64,000 nt of DNA from Lacrimispora xylanisolvens (lineage in GTDB: Bacteria > Bacillota > Clostridia > Lachnospirales > Lachnospiraceae), in NCBI GenBank assembly GCA_017084465.1, contig CP070896.1, positions 5,011,501 through 5,075,500 of the forward strand, written 5' to 3'. Both the position numbers and the translations under genes were made by a program. Below the pieces are notes generated by a model that saw nothing but the letters and a program-made list of their open reading frames with translations, had not been told where the DNA came from and searched no databases. The stretch's first letter is position 1, and the number at the start of each line of letters is the position of its first letter. Shown piece after piece: positions 27,982 through 37,702 of the stretch.

Positions 27982-29501
27982 GATTGTGTTCCTCCTTTGG
28001 CAAGGTGAATATAAATTCGGCACCCATCTGGTCAGCTCGGTTATGACCTTCTATAGTGCCCTCATGAGCTTTGATAATTGCTTCACAGATAGGCAGCCCA
28101 AGGCCAACACTTCTTTGGGAATCCGCTTTTCCGGTGTGAGTGGTATAAAACATCTGGAAAATATTGGGTAAGTCTGATATTGCTATGCCGCACCCGGAAT
28201 CAGCTACGGAGAAGACGGCGAAATTGTTTTTCTGACTCACTGTAATTTTTATCTCACCAGAGGGAGGTGTTTGCTTAATGGCATTATCAAGTAAATTAAT
28301 CAGCACCTGCTCAATCAATTTTGCATCCATGGGGACAAGCAGAACTTCTTCAGGGACATCTACCGTAATTTCGTATTCCGGATGGCGCTTTAAGATATGC
28401 TCCACAGCTCCGCCCACAACCTCTTCTGCAGGTTCCAGTTGTTTTGTAATGGTGAGCCGTCCATCCTGCAGCCGGGTCAGGCTTAAAATATTTTCAACCA
28501 GTGAATGCAGCCAGTCCGCATCTTTATGAATCCCTTCTGCCAGGTCATATCTCGGATCCTGTGGTTCGGTCATGTCCATAAGTATCTCTGATGTGCCCAT
28601 GATACCGGAAAGAGGCGTGCGAAGGTCATGAGAAATGGCCCGCAGGAGATTACTTCGGTATCTCTCCTGGATTGTTTCTTGTCGTGACTCCTGCTGTTGT
28701 CTGTCACTTCGAAAACGGTCCATGGCAAGCGCCGTGCTTTCAATCATGGAACGAAGCAGACGTTTTTGAGGTTCCCCCATGGAAACTGCATGTTCTTTCG
28801 GTATTCTAAGAATTCCAAGTATAGATTCTCTGCCGTAAATTGGCCAGTCGTAAAATTCGCTCCCTATGGAATAACCACTCCTCAAACCTTCTATCCGGTG
28901 CTTCACTTCAGCCGTATCATCCACTTTTCTCCGCACCTGTTGATTGCTGTTTAATTGCTGTATAAAGCTCTGCTCAGGCTGGCCACTTTCGTCAAAGCAC
29001 AAACAGGCAGCACGGCAATTGATAATACCACTGATGGTTCCTGTTGCGATACTTGTAATATCGGCGATATCAGCGGCATCCGTTAATCGGTTGGTAAGGT
29101 GAAACAATGCACTTGTTTCCGCTTCCTTTTCCTGTGACTCCAAAGCATTTTGTTTAACTTTCGAAGTAAGGGTGCTTGTGATAATTGCTGTGATTGTCAT
29201 AATACCGAATGTTATGAAATAAGTTGGATCGCTGACTGAAAAAGTGTAGTAGGGTTCTGTAAAAAAATAGTTAAAGGTAAAGGTAGCTACTACAGCAGCC
29301 ACAAGACCGTAAGTATATCCCCTTGTAAAGCGGGCAGTAATTAAAATAGAAAGAAGATAAACAATAACGATGTTTGTTTCAGGAAAGCCAATCATCAGAA
29401 AAATCCAGCCGACGCTAGTGGCAGCGGCAATGATTACCGTCGTTATTATTATATATCTTATTATTTCTTTAAAATCTTTTTTTTTTAAGGAATTTCACCA
29501 T
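27965..29501 (-). CDS. KdpD-like sensor histidine kinase lacking the KdpD input domain, one frameshift
   Basis: About 511 residues. The best start is ATG 29501 (MVKFLKKKDFKEIIRYI), which joins the rest if ten T at 29477-29486 are read as nine. A DUF4118 four-helix membrane unit follows (VIVYLLSILITARFTRGYTYGL, TFTFNYFFTEPYYTF), then a GAF-like region, the HisKA box AISHDLRTPLSGIMG (phospho-His), and the ATPase boxes NLLDNAIKQTPP, DSGCGI and GLGLPICEAI. The N-terminal KdpD/Usp part of classical KdpD is absent. It is paired with the KdpE-like regulator and linked to Trk rather than Kdp genes, suggesting K+ or turgor sensing. Confidence 0.9.
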
Positions 29502-29700
29502 TCCTGCCTCCGAAATTTAAAGATTTTTGGTAAAGTAATAGCGCTTTCCCGTTACTGGATAGTTCTCTAATTTGTTATCTCAAAAATCATTAACTTTATT
29601 CTCCTTTATACACAGGTGGTTTAATTTTTACTTTATCAGAGCATATCACATTTACAAACAGGATTCTACCATTTTTATGCAGTTATTTACAGGAGTGTAC

Positions 29701-29729
29701 TTGACAAGGTCTGAAAAAGAAAGTAAACT
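29701..29729 (+). promoter_or_regulatory. Promoter of the fluoride riboswitch transcript
   Basis: TTGACA (29701-29706), a 17-nt spacer, and TAAACT (29724-29729). Transcription would start about 10 nt before the riboswitch aptamer. Confidence 0.8.
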
Positions 29730-29744
29730 TAGTACTATTATTGT

Positions 29745-29847
29745 ACTGGGAATGAGGCTCTCCCTGGATCATTGGATTCAAACCGCACTTTGCTGATGGC
29801 TTCTGTATATTTATGTTGAATATACGGAAGTGATCAGTTATTTTTTT
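29745..29847 (+). ncRNA. Fluoride (crcB) riboswitch with overlapping hairpin
   Basis: The aptamer shows the conserved blocks GGG-AATGAGGCTC-TCCC (29748-29764) and AAACCGCACTTTGCTGATGGC-TTCT (29780-29804), which match the known fluoride aptamer pattern (GGG..AUGAGGC..CCC ... AAAC-GC ... GCUGAUGGC-UCU) with a ~15-nt insert between. TTCTGTATAT (29801-29810) can pair completely with ATATACGGAA (29820-29829); a T7 tract follows at 29841. This stem uses the aptamer's 3' strand, so ligand binding would compete with it and allow read-through. The gene downstream is a fluoride-type CLC transporter, which strongly supports the call. Confidence 0.88.
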
Positions 29848-29866
29848 GTTAAGGAGTAAATTTACA

Positions 29867-31081
29867 ATGTTTTTAGAAAAGTTAAAAAACATAAGACAGC
29901 TTTTTATATTAGGGATATGTGCAGTGGTAATTGGAGCTGTAGTAGGAGCACTTGATGCAGGCTTTGGTAAAATGCTGCTTTTTTTAACCGGTGTCCGGGA
30001 ACGCTATTTTTTTCCACTTATATTATTTTTACCGGCAGCTGGAGTAATCATAGCAAAAGCATATTCTTTATTTGGGGGAAAATGTGTTAAAGGAATGGGG
30101 CTTATTTTTCAGGTAGGACATGGGGAGGAGGAGGAAATTCCTCTGCGGCTCATTCCTTTTACAGTAATCGGCACATGGCTGACTCATCTTTTTGGAGGCA
30201 GTGCCGGACGTGAAGGTGTGGCGGTACAGATTGGTGCAACAGTTTCTCACTGGGTTGGCCGTAGACTGAACATGGTTTCCCATTCAAGGGTATTTCTGAT
30301 CACAGGTATGGCAGCTGGATTCTCTGGGTTGTTTCAGACACCCATTGCCGCCTGCTTCTTTGCACTTGAAGTTTTAATCGCCGGTTCTTTGCAGTATACG
30401 GCTTTATTTCCTGCAGTAATTGCAGCTTTTGTGGCCACTTGGGTTTCCGGAAGCCTGGGTCTGGAAAAATTTCATTATAATCTTCAGACACAGATACAAT
30501 TGGACCCTGCATTTATTATAAAATTGATTTTATCAGGGATTATGTTTGGTTTGGTGGGCGCAATGTTCGCCCATGGCTTAAAACTGGTCAAGGACAAATT
30601 AAATAACCGGTTTCAGAGTCCTGTCAGTAAAATAGCCATAGTAGGAACGTTTCTGGTGATTTTATTCATTCTGTCAGGAATGGGACGGTATTCCGGTCTT
30701 GGTACAAACTTGATTTCAGCAAGCTTTCATGGCGGGAAGATATACCAGTGGGACTGGGTTTTAAAATTTGTTTTAACGATAATTACATTGGCAGCGGGAT
30801 TTCAGGGAGGAGAAGTTACCCCTCTGTTTTCCATCGGTTCAAGTCTTGGAGCTGCCCTGGCGGTGATACTTGGCCTGCCCGTTGAATTTGCTGCAGCATT
30901 GGGATATACGGCAGTTTTCGGCAGTGCTACCAACACTCTTTTGGCTCCTGTTTTTATAGGAGCAGAGGTTTTTGGATATTCTTATGTGCCGTATTTTTTC
31001 CTGGTATGCTGCGTGGCTTATGTCTTTAATGATAACAAGTCCATCTATTTTGCGCAAAAAAATCTACAGGATATGCTATGA
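29867..31081 (+). CDS. CLC-F fluoride/proton antiporter
   Basis: 404 residues, a multi-pass CLC-family protein. The anion-pathway motif is GREGVAVQIG, as in the fluoride-specific CLC-F clade, not the GSGIP of chloride CLCs. GMAAGFSGLFQTPIAACFFALEV and ALGYTAVFGSATNTLLAP are also clade-typical. It exports F- from the cytoplasm in exchange for H+. AAGGAG lies 10 nt before the ATG, and the fluoride riboswitch lies in its leader, so expression should rise with fluoride. Confidence 0.92.
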   Translation: MFLEKLKNIRQLFILGICAVVIGAVVGALDAGFGKMLLFLTGVRERYFFPLILFLPAAGVIIAKAYSLFGGKCVKGMGLIFQVGHGEEEEIPLRLIPFTVIGTWLTHLFGGSAGREGVAVQIGATVSHWVGRRLNMVSHSRVFLITGMAAGFSGLFQTPIAACFFALEVLIAGSLQYTALFPAVIAAFVATWVSGSLGLEKFHYNLQTQIQLDPAFIIKLILSGIMFGLVGAMFAHGLKLVKDKLNNRFQSPVSKIAIVGTFLVILFILSGMGRYSGLGTNLISASFHGGKIYQWDWVLKFVLTIITLAAGFQGGEVTPLFSIGSSLGAALAVILGLPVEFAAALGYTAVFGSATNTLLAPVFIGAEVFGYSYVPYFFLVCCVAYVFNDNKSIYFAQKNLQDML

Positions 31082-31155
31082 TTAACAATCGTGATATAAT
31101 AGGTGAGAGTTGAGTGGTATATTCGGATTTAAAACAGGACAGGAGCGTGGCAAAT

Positions 31156-31743
31156 ATGAAACGACTGATTTTAGTAACATCCCCTCCGGCAAGCGGAAAA
31201 ACATATATATCCAAACAGCTTGCCAGGAATTTAAAGCACGTTGTTTATCTTGATAAGGATACTCTCATTGTTTTATCCAAGCAGATATTTGTGGTAGCCG
31301 GTCAGGAATACAACAGAAGTTCTGATTTTTTTGAGGCTAATATCCGGGATTATGAGTATATGGCAATCGTTGATCTTGCCATGGAGGCTTTGGACTATGA
31401 TGACATTGTTCTGATTAATGCTCCATTTACAAGAGAAATAAGAGATACCGGGTATATGAATGGCCTGCGGGAAAGGCTGGCAGAAAAAGATGCAAAGCTT
31501 ACCGTAATATGGGTTCAGACAGATGTGGAAGTATGCAGGCAGAGAATGATTGAGCGAAACAGTGACCGGGACCAGTGGAAGCTGGACCATTGGGAAGAAT
31601 ATATTGCAGGTGTGAATTTTGACATACCAGAAGAATTAGACGATCCAAATTGTAACGATGATCTGTTGATCTTTAAAAATTCATCAGATGCTGAATTTCA
31701 GACATCCATGAAAGAAATATTAGAAATTATTGAAAGTGAATAG
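31156..31743 (+). CDS. Small P-loop kinase/AAA-type NTPase
   Basis: 195 residues. Walker A is TSPPASGKTYISKQLA, and DKDTL sits in the position of the substrate-binding strand. An Arg-containing lid (VWVQTDVEVCRQRMIERNSDRD) resembles gluconate/shikimate-kinase-like and zeta-type kinases. The substrate is unknown. An upstream GTG frame is open, but AGGAG before ATG 31156 decides the start. It follows the fluoride exporter by 75 nt and may be cotranscribed with it. Confidence 0.75.
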   Translation: MKRLILVTSPPASGKTYISKQLARNLKHVVYLDKDTLIVLSKQIFVVAGQEYNRSSDFFEANIRDYEYMAIVDLAMEALDYDDIVLINAPFTREIRDTGYMNGLRERLAEKDAKLTVIWVQTDVEVCRQRMIERNSDRDQWKLDHWEEYIAGVNFDIPEELDDPNCNDDLLIFKNSSDAEFQTSMKEILEIIESE

Positions 31744-31760
31744 CTTTTACTTTTATATGT

Positions 31761-31804
31761 AAAACAGGCTGACTCCAGAATAGTGAAGTCAGCCTGTTTT
31801 TTTT
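31761..31804 (+). terminator. Rho-independent terminator
   Basis: AAAACAGGCTGACT pairs with AGTCAGCCTGTTTT around a ~14-nt loop and ends in T8. Confidence 0.93.
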
Positions 31805-32043
31805 GATAGCAAGTTAAAACAAGCGATTAAAAATCTGTATTGACTAATGTATCATGATGTTATATCATTAAAATACATTAAATAGATCCGGTAACTGCCA
31901 TCCTGGCAATAGCAGGCCGATTATTAAAAAGCAATTTGGTAGATAGTCAAGAAGTATTTTGATTTGTTTTTCATACAGAAAGGTAACTTTAATAGACCTA
32001 CGGCTTTCATAACAAAAAACGTAGATTAGGAATGAGATATGGA
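31805..32043. other. Right flank of the IS110 element
   Basis: 239 nt, AT-rich, with no gene or clear hairpin. IS110 elements lack terminal inverted repeats, so the IS boundary cannot be placed from the sequence alone. Confidence 0.4.
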
Positions 32044-33321
32044 TTACCTACTCTTTTCCGGAGAGTAGAGTTGGCCCTTGTCCAGCAGACCATAGAGCAG
32101 ACGTATAAATTTACGGGAAGTCAACGCGAGTGCACGTTTGTGCTGATGGTTTCTTGTTTCAGCATATTTCTTATGATAAAAGCGTTCATATTCAGGACAG
32201 TGTCTTATAACACTTCCAGTTGCTTCAATGATGTAATACCGTAGGTAACGGTTGCCAGCCTTACTCATATGTTTGTCTTCTGATTCAAAATCGCCTGAAT
32301 CATTATCGTTCCAAACAATACCGCAGTATTTTGCGAGTGAGTCAGCACTTTGAAAAACTTTAGCAGAACCAATTTCAGCAAGAATTGCAGCAGAGTAAAC
32401 CTTGCCAATTCCAGGAATAGAATTAAGCACTGTATATTCCTCGGGATTTAACCCTTGCACAGTTTGAAGGATTGCTTTATCAATTGCTTTTAATTCCTTC
32501 TCAAAAGAGCTGATGCAGTTAAATGAGGAAGCAATTGATATCGTAAGCGGCTCATATAGGCATTTATCCAGCCTGTATGAATTACGAGCTGCAGCCTGTA
32601 TTATCTTAGCTGTTTCTTCGGGATCAGCGATGCGCCCTTTGCTTTTAGAGCTAATGAATGCAACAAGGTCTTCAATAGAGGAATTTACTATGTCCTCATT
32701 TGTTGTGAACTCTGTAAGAATAGCCTCGGCTGTAGCACCATATTTATTTGAAAAGGATGCTCTCCATTGCGTAATAAGGCATACTCACTGAACTTCAGAA
32801 AGATGTTATTTAGCATGTATGTTTTCTCTCTGGCAATACATTCAGTGATGTGCATACGATGTCTGGTAAGGCGCTGTAAGGCAAGGTATTGGGAACCACG
32901 CCAAGGCTTGCTGCTGATACGCCCTACACGGGCAAAGTCAGCGATAACAAAGGAATCAATGCCATCATTTTTTCCAATATCATTGAAGGATTTCTTGTAA
33001 TTTTTCACTTCCTTCGGATTGAGGCAATAAACACGGACAGAAAAAGGAGTTAAAAGTTCACTGGAAGAAAGGAAATTGGCCAGATGAACTCCATAAAATC
33101 CAGTTGATTCCATTCCGATTACAACGTATTTGAACTGATGATTTGCAGTAAGGACATCAACAATCAGACTTTCAAGAAGAACTGCACCTTCCTGAGTATT
33201 TTCAACAGGTTTCATTTATAAAGAACTGCTGATTAAAATCAAGTGCAGAAATAACATGAATACGGGATGCAATATCAATCCCAACAAAAAGCGTTGAGAG
33301 GTAATCGATTTTTTCTTTCAC
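32044..33321 (-). mobile_element. IS110-family insertion sequence transposase (two frameshifts)
   Basis: About 425 residues if two indels are corrected (near 33211-33218, and A4 at 32751-32754 read as A5). The N-terminal DEDD RuvC-like domain has FVGIDIASRIHV (Asp), VIGMESTGFYGVHLANFL (Glu) and NDGIDSFVIADFAR (Asp). The C-terminal Tnp2 part has NSIPGIGKVYSAAILAEIG, LAKYCGI and HMSKAGNRYLRYYIIEA with the region of the catalytic Ser. The GTG at 33321 has AAAGGTGG upstream. It is a single copy in the window. The element is active only if the frameshifts are sequencing errors. Confidence 0.9.
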
Positions 33322-33640
33322 GGATAGTCACCACCTTTCATAGCAGAATAAAAAGAATGTAATCATGGCTTGTCCCAGATCACTACACCGGCCTAACCCT
33401 CGCGTTATTAGCATTCTCCGGTAAGAAATACCCTGCTGGTGGCTAGATACCGGGATGCAGCATTTGTGTAATAAGTCTTAGCGTAGTATTAGGGCTGCAA
33501 GCTTTTTTTGGCAATAACAAAATGTTTTGCTGGAGTATTAGAGCAGTGACCACAGCTACAGTTCTTGTAAACTTAATTGTAACATCTGGGACCATGACTA
33601 TAAAGCAACTTATTAACAATGTAGGTATGACAAGATGACC
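33322..33640 (-). ncRNA. Candidate IS110 bridge-RNA region
   Basis: About 320 nt without a gene lie upstream of the transposase start, where IS110-group elements encode the bridge RNA that pairs with target and donor. A strong stem is visible: GCAT-TCT-CCGGTA (33411-33423) pairs with TACCGG-G-ATGC (33448-33457), with a 24-nt apical part that could be a recognition loop. RNA ends, loops and donor pairing are not determined. Confidence 0.45.
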
Positions 33641-33734
33641 AACAATTCATCTAATACCTATATCATTAGAAAAAATAAGTCTATAGCCTCTATGATTGAG
33701 GTCTATATACTTATAATACGAGGAGTATACTATA

Positions 33735-34446
33735 ATGAGACAACGAGTTCGCAAAGGTATATTGGTTTTTTCTGCTTTAATGTTTCCAATGACATTTTTT
33801 CTTTTATCCCCTTTTGTAATTGTTTTATCTGCCACACAAGGTGTTATGAATGGAAGTGCAATGATTTTTGGTTTCCTCCTGATATTTTCGGTCATTGGAA
33901 GCCGGCTTTTTTGCGGCTGGCTTTGCCCCGGAGGAGCTGTTCAGGATTATATTTCCGGTGCTAACAGCCGCCACTGGAACAGCAGATGGAAGAATGCGAC
34001 CAAGTATATGATCTGGCTGGTGTGGATCTCATTCATCGTTTTTCTTTGGATACATAATCGCCCCCCTAAAAGCAGATTTCCTGTATTTTATAGACATTAA
34101 TACGCTATACCTTATCATTTATGGAATTGTAATGTCCATTATATATTTATTCACTTTAATGACTGGTAAACGTGGAATGTGCCACAGCCTTTGCTGGATG
34201 GCTCCGTTCATGGTAATTGGCGAAACAATTGCAGACGCTCTTCATATACCAAGATTCCGGTTGAAAGCGAAACCCGAAAACTGCGTCTCCTGTGGCAAAT
34301 GCAGCAAAATCTGTCCAATGGGGCTGAATATAGCTGAGATGGTTAAATCAGGAAATGCAGATAGTAAAGAATGTATTAACTGTCTGGAATGTGTGGATGG
34401 ATGTCCAAAGAAAGCAATAGAATTTGGAATAAGCAGGAAACGGTGA
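33735..34446 (+). CDS. NapH/CcoG-like polyferredoxin membrane protein, one frameshift
   Basis: About 236 residues. The N-terminal membrane helices include LFCGWLCPGGAVQDY and a second Cys motif (GMCHSLCWMAPFM). The C-terminus has two 4Fe-4S motifs, CVSCGKCSKICPMG and CINCLECVDGCPKKA. The frame breaks at C6 (34061-34066); five C join FLWIHNRPL to KADFLYFIDI. Such proteins pass electrons across or along the membrane to reductases. AGGAG precedes the ATG. No partner gene is adjacent. Confidence 0.85.
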
Positions 34447-34540
34447 TTCATATAAGGAACGGTATTTCTTTTCCCGGCTTTCAACAGTATAAAAGCTTAA
34501 ATAAGTTTTATACTAATAAAAAAGTCAAATTGGAGTTAAT

Positions 34541-35436
34541 ATGAAAGCAAATAATAGACTGACAAAAGCATTTAAACATGCTGAAACCGTAACCTTTGAT
34601 AAAAATTCTAAATTTATATTTTTTAGTGACAGTCACCGTGGAGATGACAGTGTTTCAGATGAATTTATCCGTAACCAGAACATTTTTTACATGCTTTAAA
34701 TTATTATTACAAAGAAAACTATGTATATGTAGAAGTGGGCGACGGCGATGAATTATGGGAATATAAAAATTTTAGTGTCATCCGGCTGGCCCATACGGAT
34801 GTGTTCACTGCAATGAAGAAGTTTTATGATTCCGGACGGTTCATTATGTTATATGGGAATCATAATATCTATCTTAAGTCCAAACATTTTGTAAAATCCA
34901 ATTATTATCAATTTTATGATTATTACAATCAAAAGACGGTAGATTTATTTAAGGGAATTAAACCAAAAGAGGCTTTGGTATTAAAATATAAAGAAAACGG
35001 GCAGAAGATCTTTGTGCTTCATGGACATCAGGGAGACTTTATGAATGATCAGTTATGGTTTGTGTCCATGCTGCTTCTGCGTTATTTTTGGAGATATCTC
35101 CATCTGGTGGGTTTTGATAATCCCACAAGCCCTGCCCGTAATTTATTTAAGAGGCATAAGATAGAACGGATCTATGATCAATGGATTAAGAAAAAAAAGG
35201 TTATGCTGATTTGCGGTCATACCCATAGGCCTAAATTCCCAAAAGCAGATGATCTTCCCTATTTTAACACTGGCTGCTGTACCCGGACAAGAGGAATATC
35301 AGGTATTGAGATAATTAATGGTGAGATACTGATGGTTGACTGGAGGATCGCAGCCGATGAAGAAGGAGGGCTGAAAGTCCTCCGTACTGTAGTCAGAGGA
35401 CCGGAGCCCATTGAAAAATACAATAGCTGGAAATAA
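34541..35436 (+). CDS. Metallophosphoesterase, one frameshift
   Basis: About 299 residues. The calcineurin-like motifs appear in order: FSDSHRGDDS (Asp, His), GDGDELWE, GNHNIY, HGHQGD and CGHTHRPKF. The frame breaks at T6 (34683-34688); seven T restore NIFLHALNYYYKENY. It is a cytoplasmic two-metal phosphoesterase of the UDP-diacylglucosamine-hydrolase/Ser-Thr phosphatase type; the substrate is not predictable. The ATG has GGAG 6 nt upstream. It is convergent with the sensor kinase. Confidence 0.85.
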
Positions 35437-35445
35437 ACCAGATTT

Positions 35446-36837
35446 TTAAAAGGATATTTCAAAAACAGCTCCCTGTTCCTGGTTATACGCTTTAATTCTG
35501 CCGTTCAGCAGCTCTGCTGCAGATTTTGCGATGGCAAGCCCTAAACCGAAGTTACCATTTTTCCCTTTATAGAAACGGTCGAAGATAAAGGGAATGTCGT
35601 TTTGAGGAATTCCATCTCCATCATCTGATATGATTAAAGATACGATTCCTCCTCTTTTCTCCAGGGAGATAGTGACTTTCTGCCTTGCATAGCGCATACA
35701 GTTGGATACAATGTTAATAACTGCCTGGGAGAGAATCACGTCGTCAGTCTGAATCATTACGTCATATTCGGGCAGAAGCAGTTCTAACTGTTTCTCTGAT
35801 TTAGCCGCCAGCCCCATAAGCCGCTGGGTATAGTCTTTTAATAAATGACACAGGTTGACTTCTTCCCACTGTGGTTTGTACGTTCCGCTTTCGTAGCGGG
35901 AGAGGGTGAGCAGTTCACTTACAAGTTCGTTTAAACGTATGCTTTCACGTTTGATAATCTGAGCTGCTTCTTTTGTATCAGGGAAGATGCCGCTTTCAAT
36001 TCCTTCGGCATACCCCTGAATGGACATAAGTGGAGTTCGAAGTTCATGAGAAGCATTTTGCAGAAATGTCTTCTGATTTTTATCATAGGTCTCCAGCCTT
36101 CCCACCATAATACTGATGTTGTCATAAAGCTGCTTAAACTCCAGTGTATCCTGGGGAATGTTAAAATGGCTCACATCAAAATCCCCCTGCCCGATCTGCA
36201 GGGAAAGAACACCAAGCCTGGTGATAGGCACCGTAATATGTGCCGCGATTTTCTCTGAAAAATAGATGGCGATCAGGATACCAAGAAGCATGATAGCAAA
36301 AAGGATAAGATTGACTGCTCCCAGATATTTATTCATACGATCTGCCGGAAGGACAAATACAGCGGTCAGATTGCTTAAATCGTCATTGTTCATGGAATAG
36401 GCGATGGTGAAGTACTTTTTACCGTTTACAGGAATGGTGTAAACGGTGCCCTGGTTCATCTTAAGATACTGATCTTTTATCACATCTAAATATGCAATCT
36501 GGGAGGGGGCAAGCTTTATCTGTGATGGAAATACAGGTTTTGCATCCTGGTCCAGAAGATAGAAATCCATACCTTGTGAAAAATGAGAGGATTTCAGGGC
36601 CATGAGGATATTCCTTGCCATACTTAATGCTTTTTTCTCTGAGGGCTGGCCTCCGTCTGTTTCCAGTTCACTTTTTATTTCCTTTTCCACTGCACGTATT
36701 GTAGTTTTTAATTCATTTTTGGCTGTAGCATTGCTGTAGATCCGAAAGGAAAGATTAAATAATATAAGGGTGGCCAGGGGAATCAGTATGAGAAGAGTTA
36801 AAAATGGTTTCTGGATTTTATTTTTTATACTCTTCAT
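35446..36837 (-). CDS. Sensor histidine kinase
   Basis: 463 residues. A membrane helix near the N-terminus (FLTLLILIPLATLILFNLSF), a ~140-residue extracellular sensor and a second helix (AVNLILFAIMLLGILIAIYF) precede HAMP. The HisKA box is NASHELRTPLMSIQGYAEG, and the ATPase boxes are NIVSNCMRYAR, DDGDGIPQ and FGLGLAIAKSA. Its gene overlaps the response regulator by 20 nt. Target inference: the secreted Lys/Ala/Thr-rich protein divergent from this operon. Confidence 0.93.
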   Translation of the reverse strand: MKSIKNKIQKPFLTLLILIPLATLILFNLSFRIYSNATAKNELKTTIRAVEKEIKSELETDGGQPSEKKALSMARNILMALKSSHFSQGMDFYLLDQDAKPVFPSQIKLAPSQIAYLDVIKDQYLKMNQGTVYTIPVNGKKYFTIAYSMNNDDLSNLTAVFVLPADRMNKYLGAVNLILFAIMLLGILIAIYFSEKIAAHITVPITRLGVLSLQIGQGDFDVSHFNIPQDTLEFKQLYDNISIMVGRLETYDKNQKTFLQNASHELRTPLMSIQGYAEGIESGIFPDTKEAAQIIKRESIRLNELVSELLTLSRYESGTYKPQWEEVNLCHLLKDYTQRLMGLAAKSEKQLELLLPEYDVMIQTDDVILSQAVINIVSNCMRYARQKVTISLEKRGGIVSLIISDDGDGIPQNDIPFIFDRFYKGKNGNFGLGLAIAKSAAELLNGRIKAYNQEQGAVFEISF

Positions 36838-37531
36838 GGGTATCTCCTAATTCCAGGCGGAAACCAAAACCCCAGACAGACTGTATTTTTACATCTGCCT
36901 CCGCAGCTGCCAGCTTTTTTCGCAGTCTTTTAATCACATCATCGGTTGCTCTGGTATCTGCTTCAAAATCAAATTTCCAGACATGCTTTAGCAGTTCTTC
37001 CCTGGACACTGCCTGTTCCTTTCTTTCTAATAAATAGACCATAAGGGCGAATTCAGTGGGAGTAACATCAAGTGTCTTCCCGTTAACGGAAAACTCTCTT
37101 TTATTTACATCAGCCTTTATATTTCCAAAAAGATAGATTTCTCCCTTGTAGCTGCCTAAGTCCAGCTCCATTCTCCGAAATAGTGCTTTTACTCTGGTTA
37201 CAAGCTCCATAGGAGAAAAAGGCTTTGTTAAGTAATCATCGGACCCTAAGGTGATTCCGGCTATGCGGTCTGCCTCGCTGTCTCTGGCAGAAACAATTAC
37301 AATCAGTGCATTACTTCTTTTCCTGATCTCCCGGCACAACACCAGTCCGTCTGTACCAGGCATCATAACATCTAAGATTACCATATCTGAAGGATTTTTA
37401 TCAAAGGCGGCATACAATTGGTCTCCGTCTGGAAATGTCTGTACCTCAAACCCCTCAGCAGCCAGAAAAAGCTGTATTAAATCCCTGATGGGCTGTTCGT
37501 CATCTGCAAGGTAAATTCGTTTCTTTTCCAT
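36818..37531 (-). CDS. OmpR/PhoB-family response regulator
   Basis: 237 residues. The receiver has YLADDEQPIRDLI, MVILDVMMPGTDG (phospho-Asp), IVSARDSEAD and DDYLTKPF. The winged helix (PTEFALMVYLLERKEQAVSREELLKHVWKF ... DDVIKRLRKKL) ends VWGFGFRLE. It is cotranscribed with the kinase. TGCCACA direct repeats with an 11-nt period lie in the divergent promoter region at 37599-37616. Confidence 0.94.
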   Translation of the reverse strand: MEKKRIYLADDEQPIRDLIQLFLAAEGFEVQTFPDGDQLYAAFDKNPSDMVILDVMMPGTDGLVLCREIRKRSNALIVIVSARDSEADRIAGITLGSDDYLTKPFSPMELVTRVKALFRRMELDLGSYKGEIYLFGNIKADVNKREFSVNGKTLDVTPTEFALMVYLLERKEQAVSREELLKHVWKFDFEADTRATDDVIKRLRKKLAAAEADVKIQSVWGFGFRLELGDTHEEYKK

Positions 37532-37598
37532 TTATCTATAACCCTTCCTTTCGGCTGTTTCGTTTATTTTATCATTTTCTATTTCGAATTCATAGAGC

Positions 37599-37655
37599 TG
37601 CCACAATTTTGCCACAGTTTCACCTTTGAAATGCGTCAGGTAATGGTAGTATGAT
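37599..37655 (+). promoter_or_regulatory. Direct-repeat operator and promoter of the Lys/Ala-rich protein
   Basis: TGCCACAATTT (37599-37609) is followed directly by TGCCACAGTTT (37610-37620), an 11-nt tandem repeat as used by OmpR-family regulators. TTGAAA (37626-37631), 18 nt, TATGAT (37650-37655) follows, so the repeats sit just upstream of -35 as for an activator. Confidence 0.6.
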
Positions 37656-37702
37656 TTCAAACAGAAAAGAAATAATTCCCCCCAATGAAAGGAAGAACAA
37701 TT

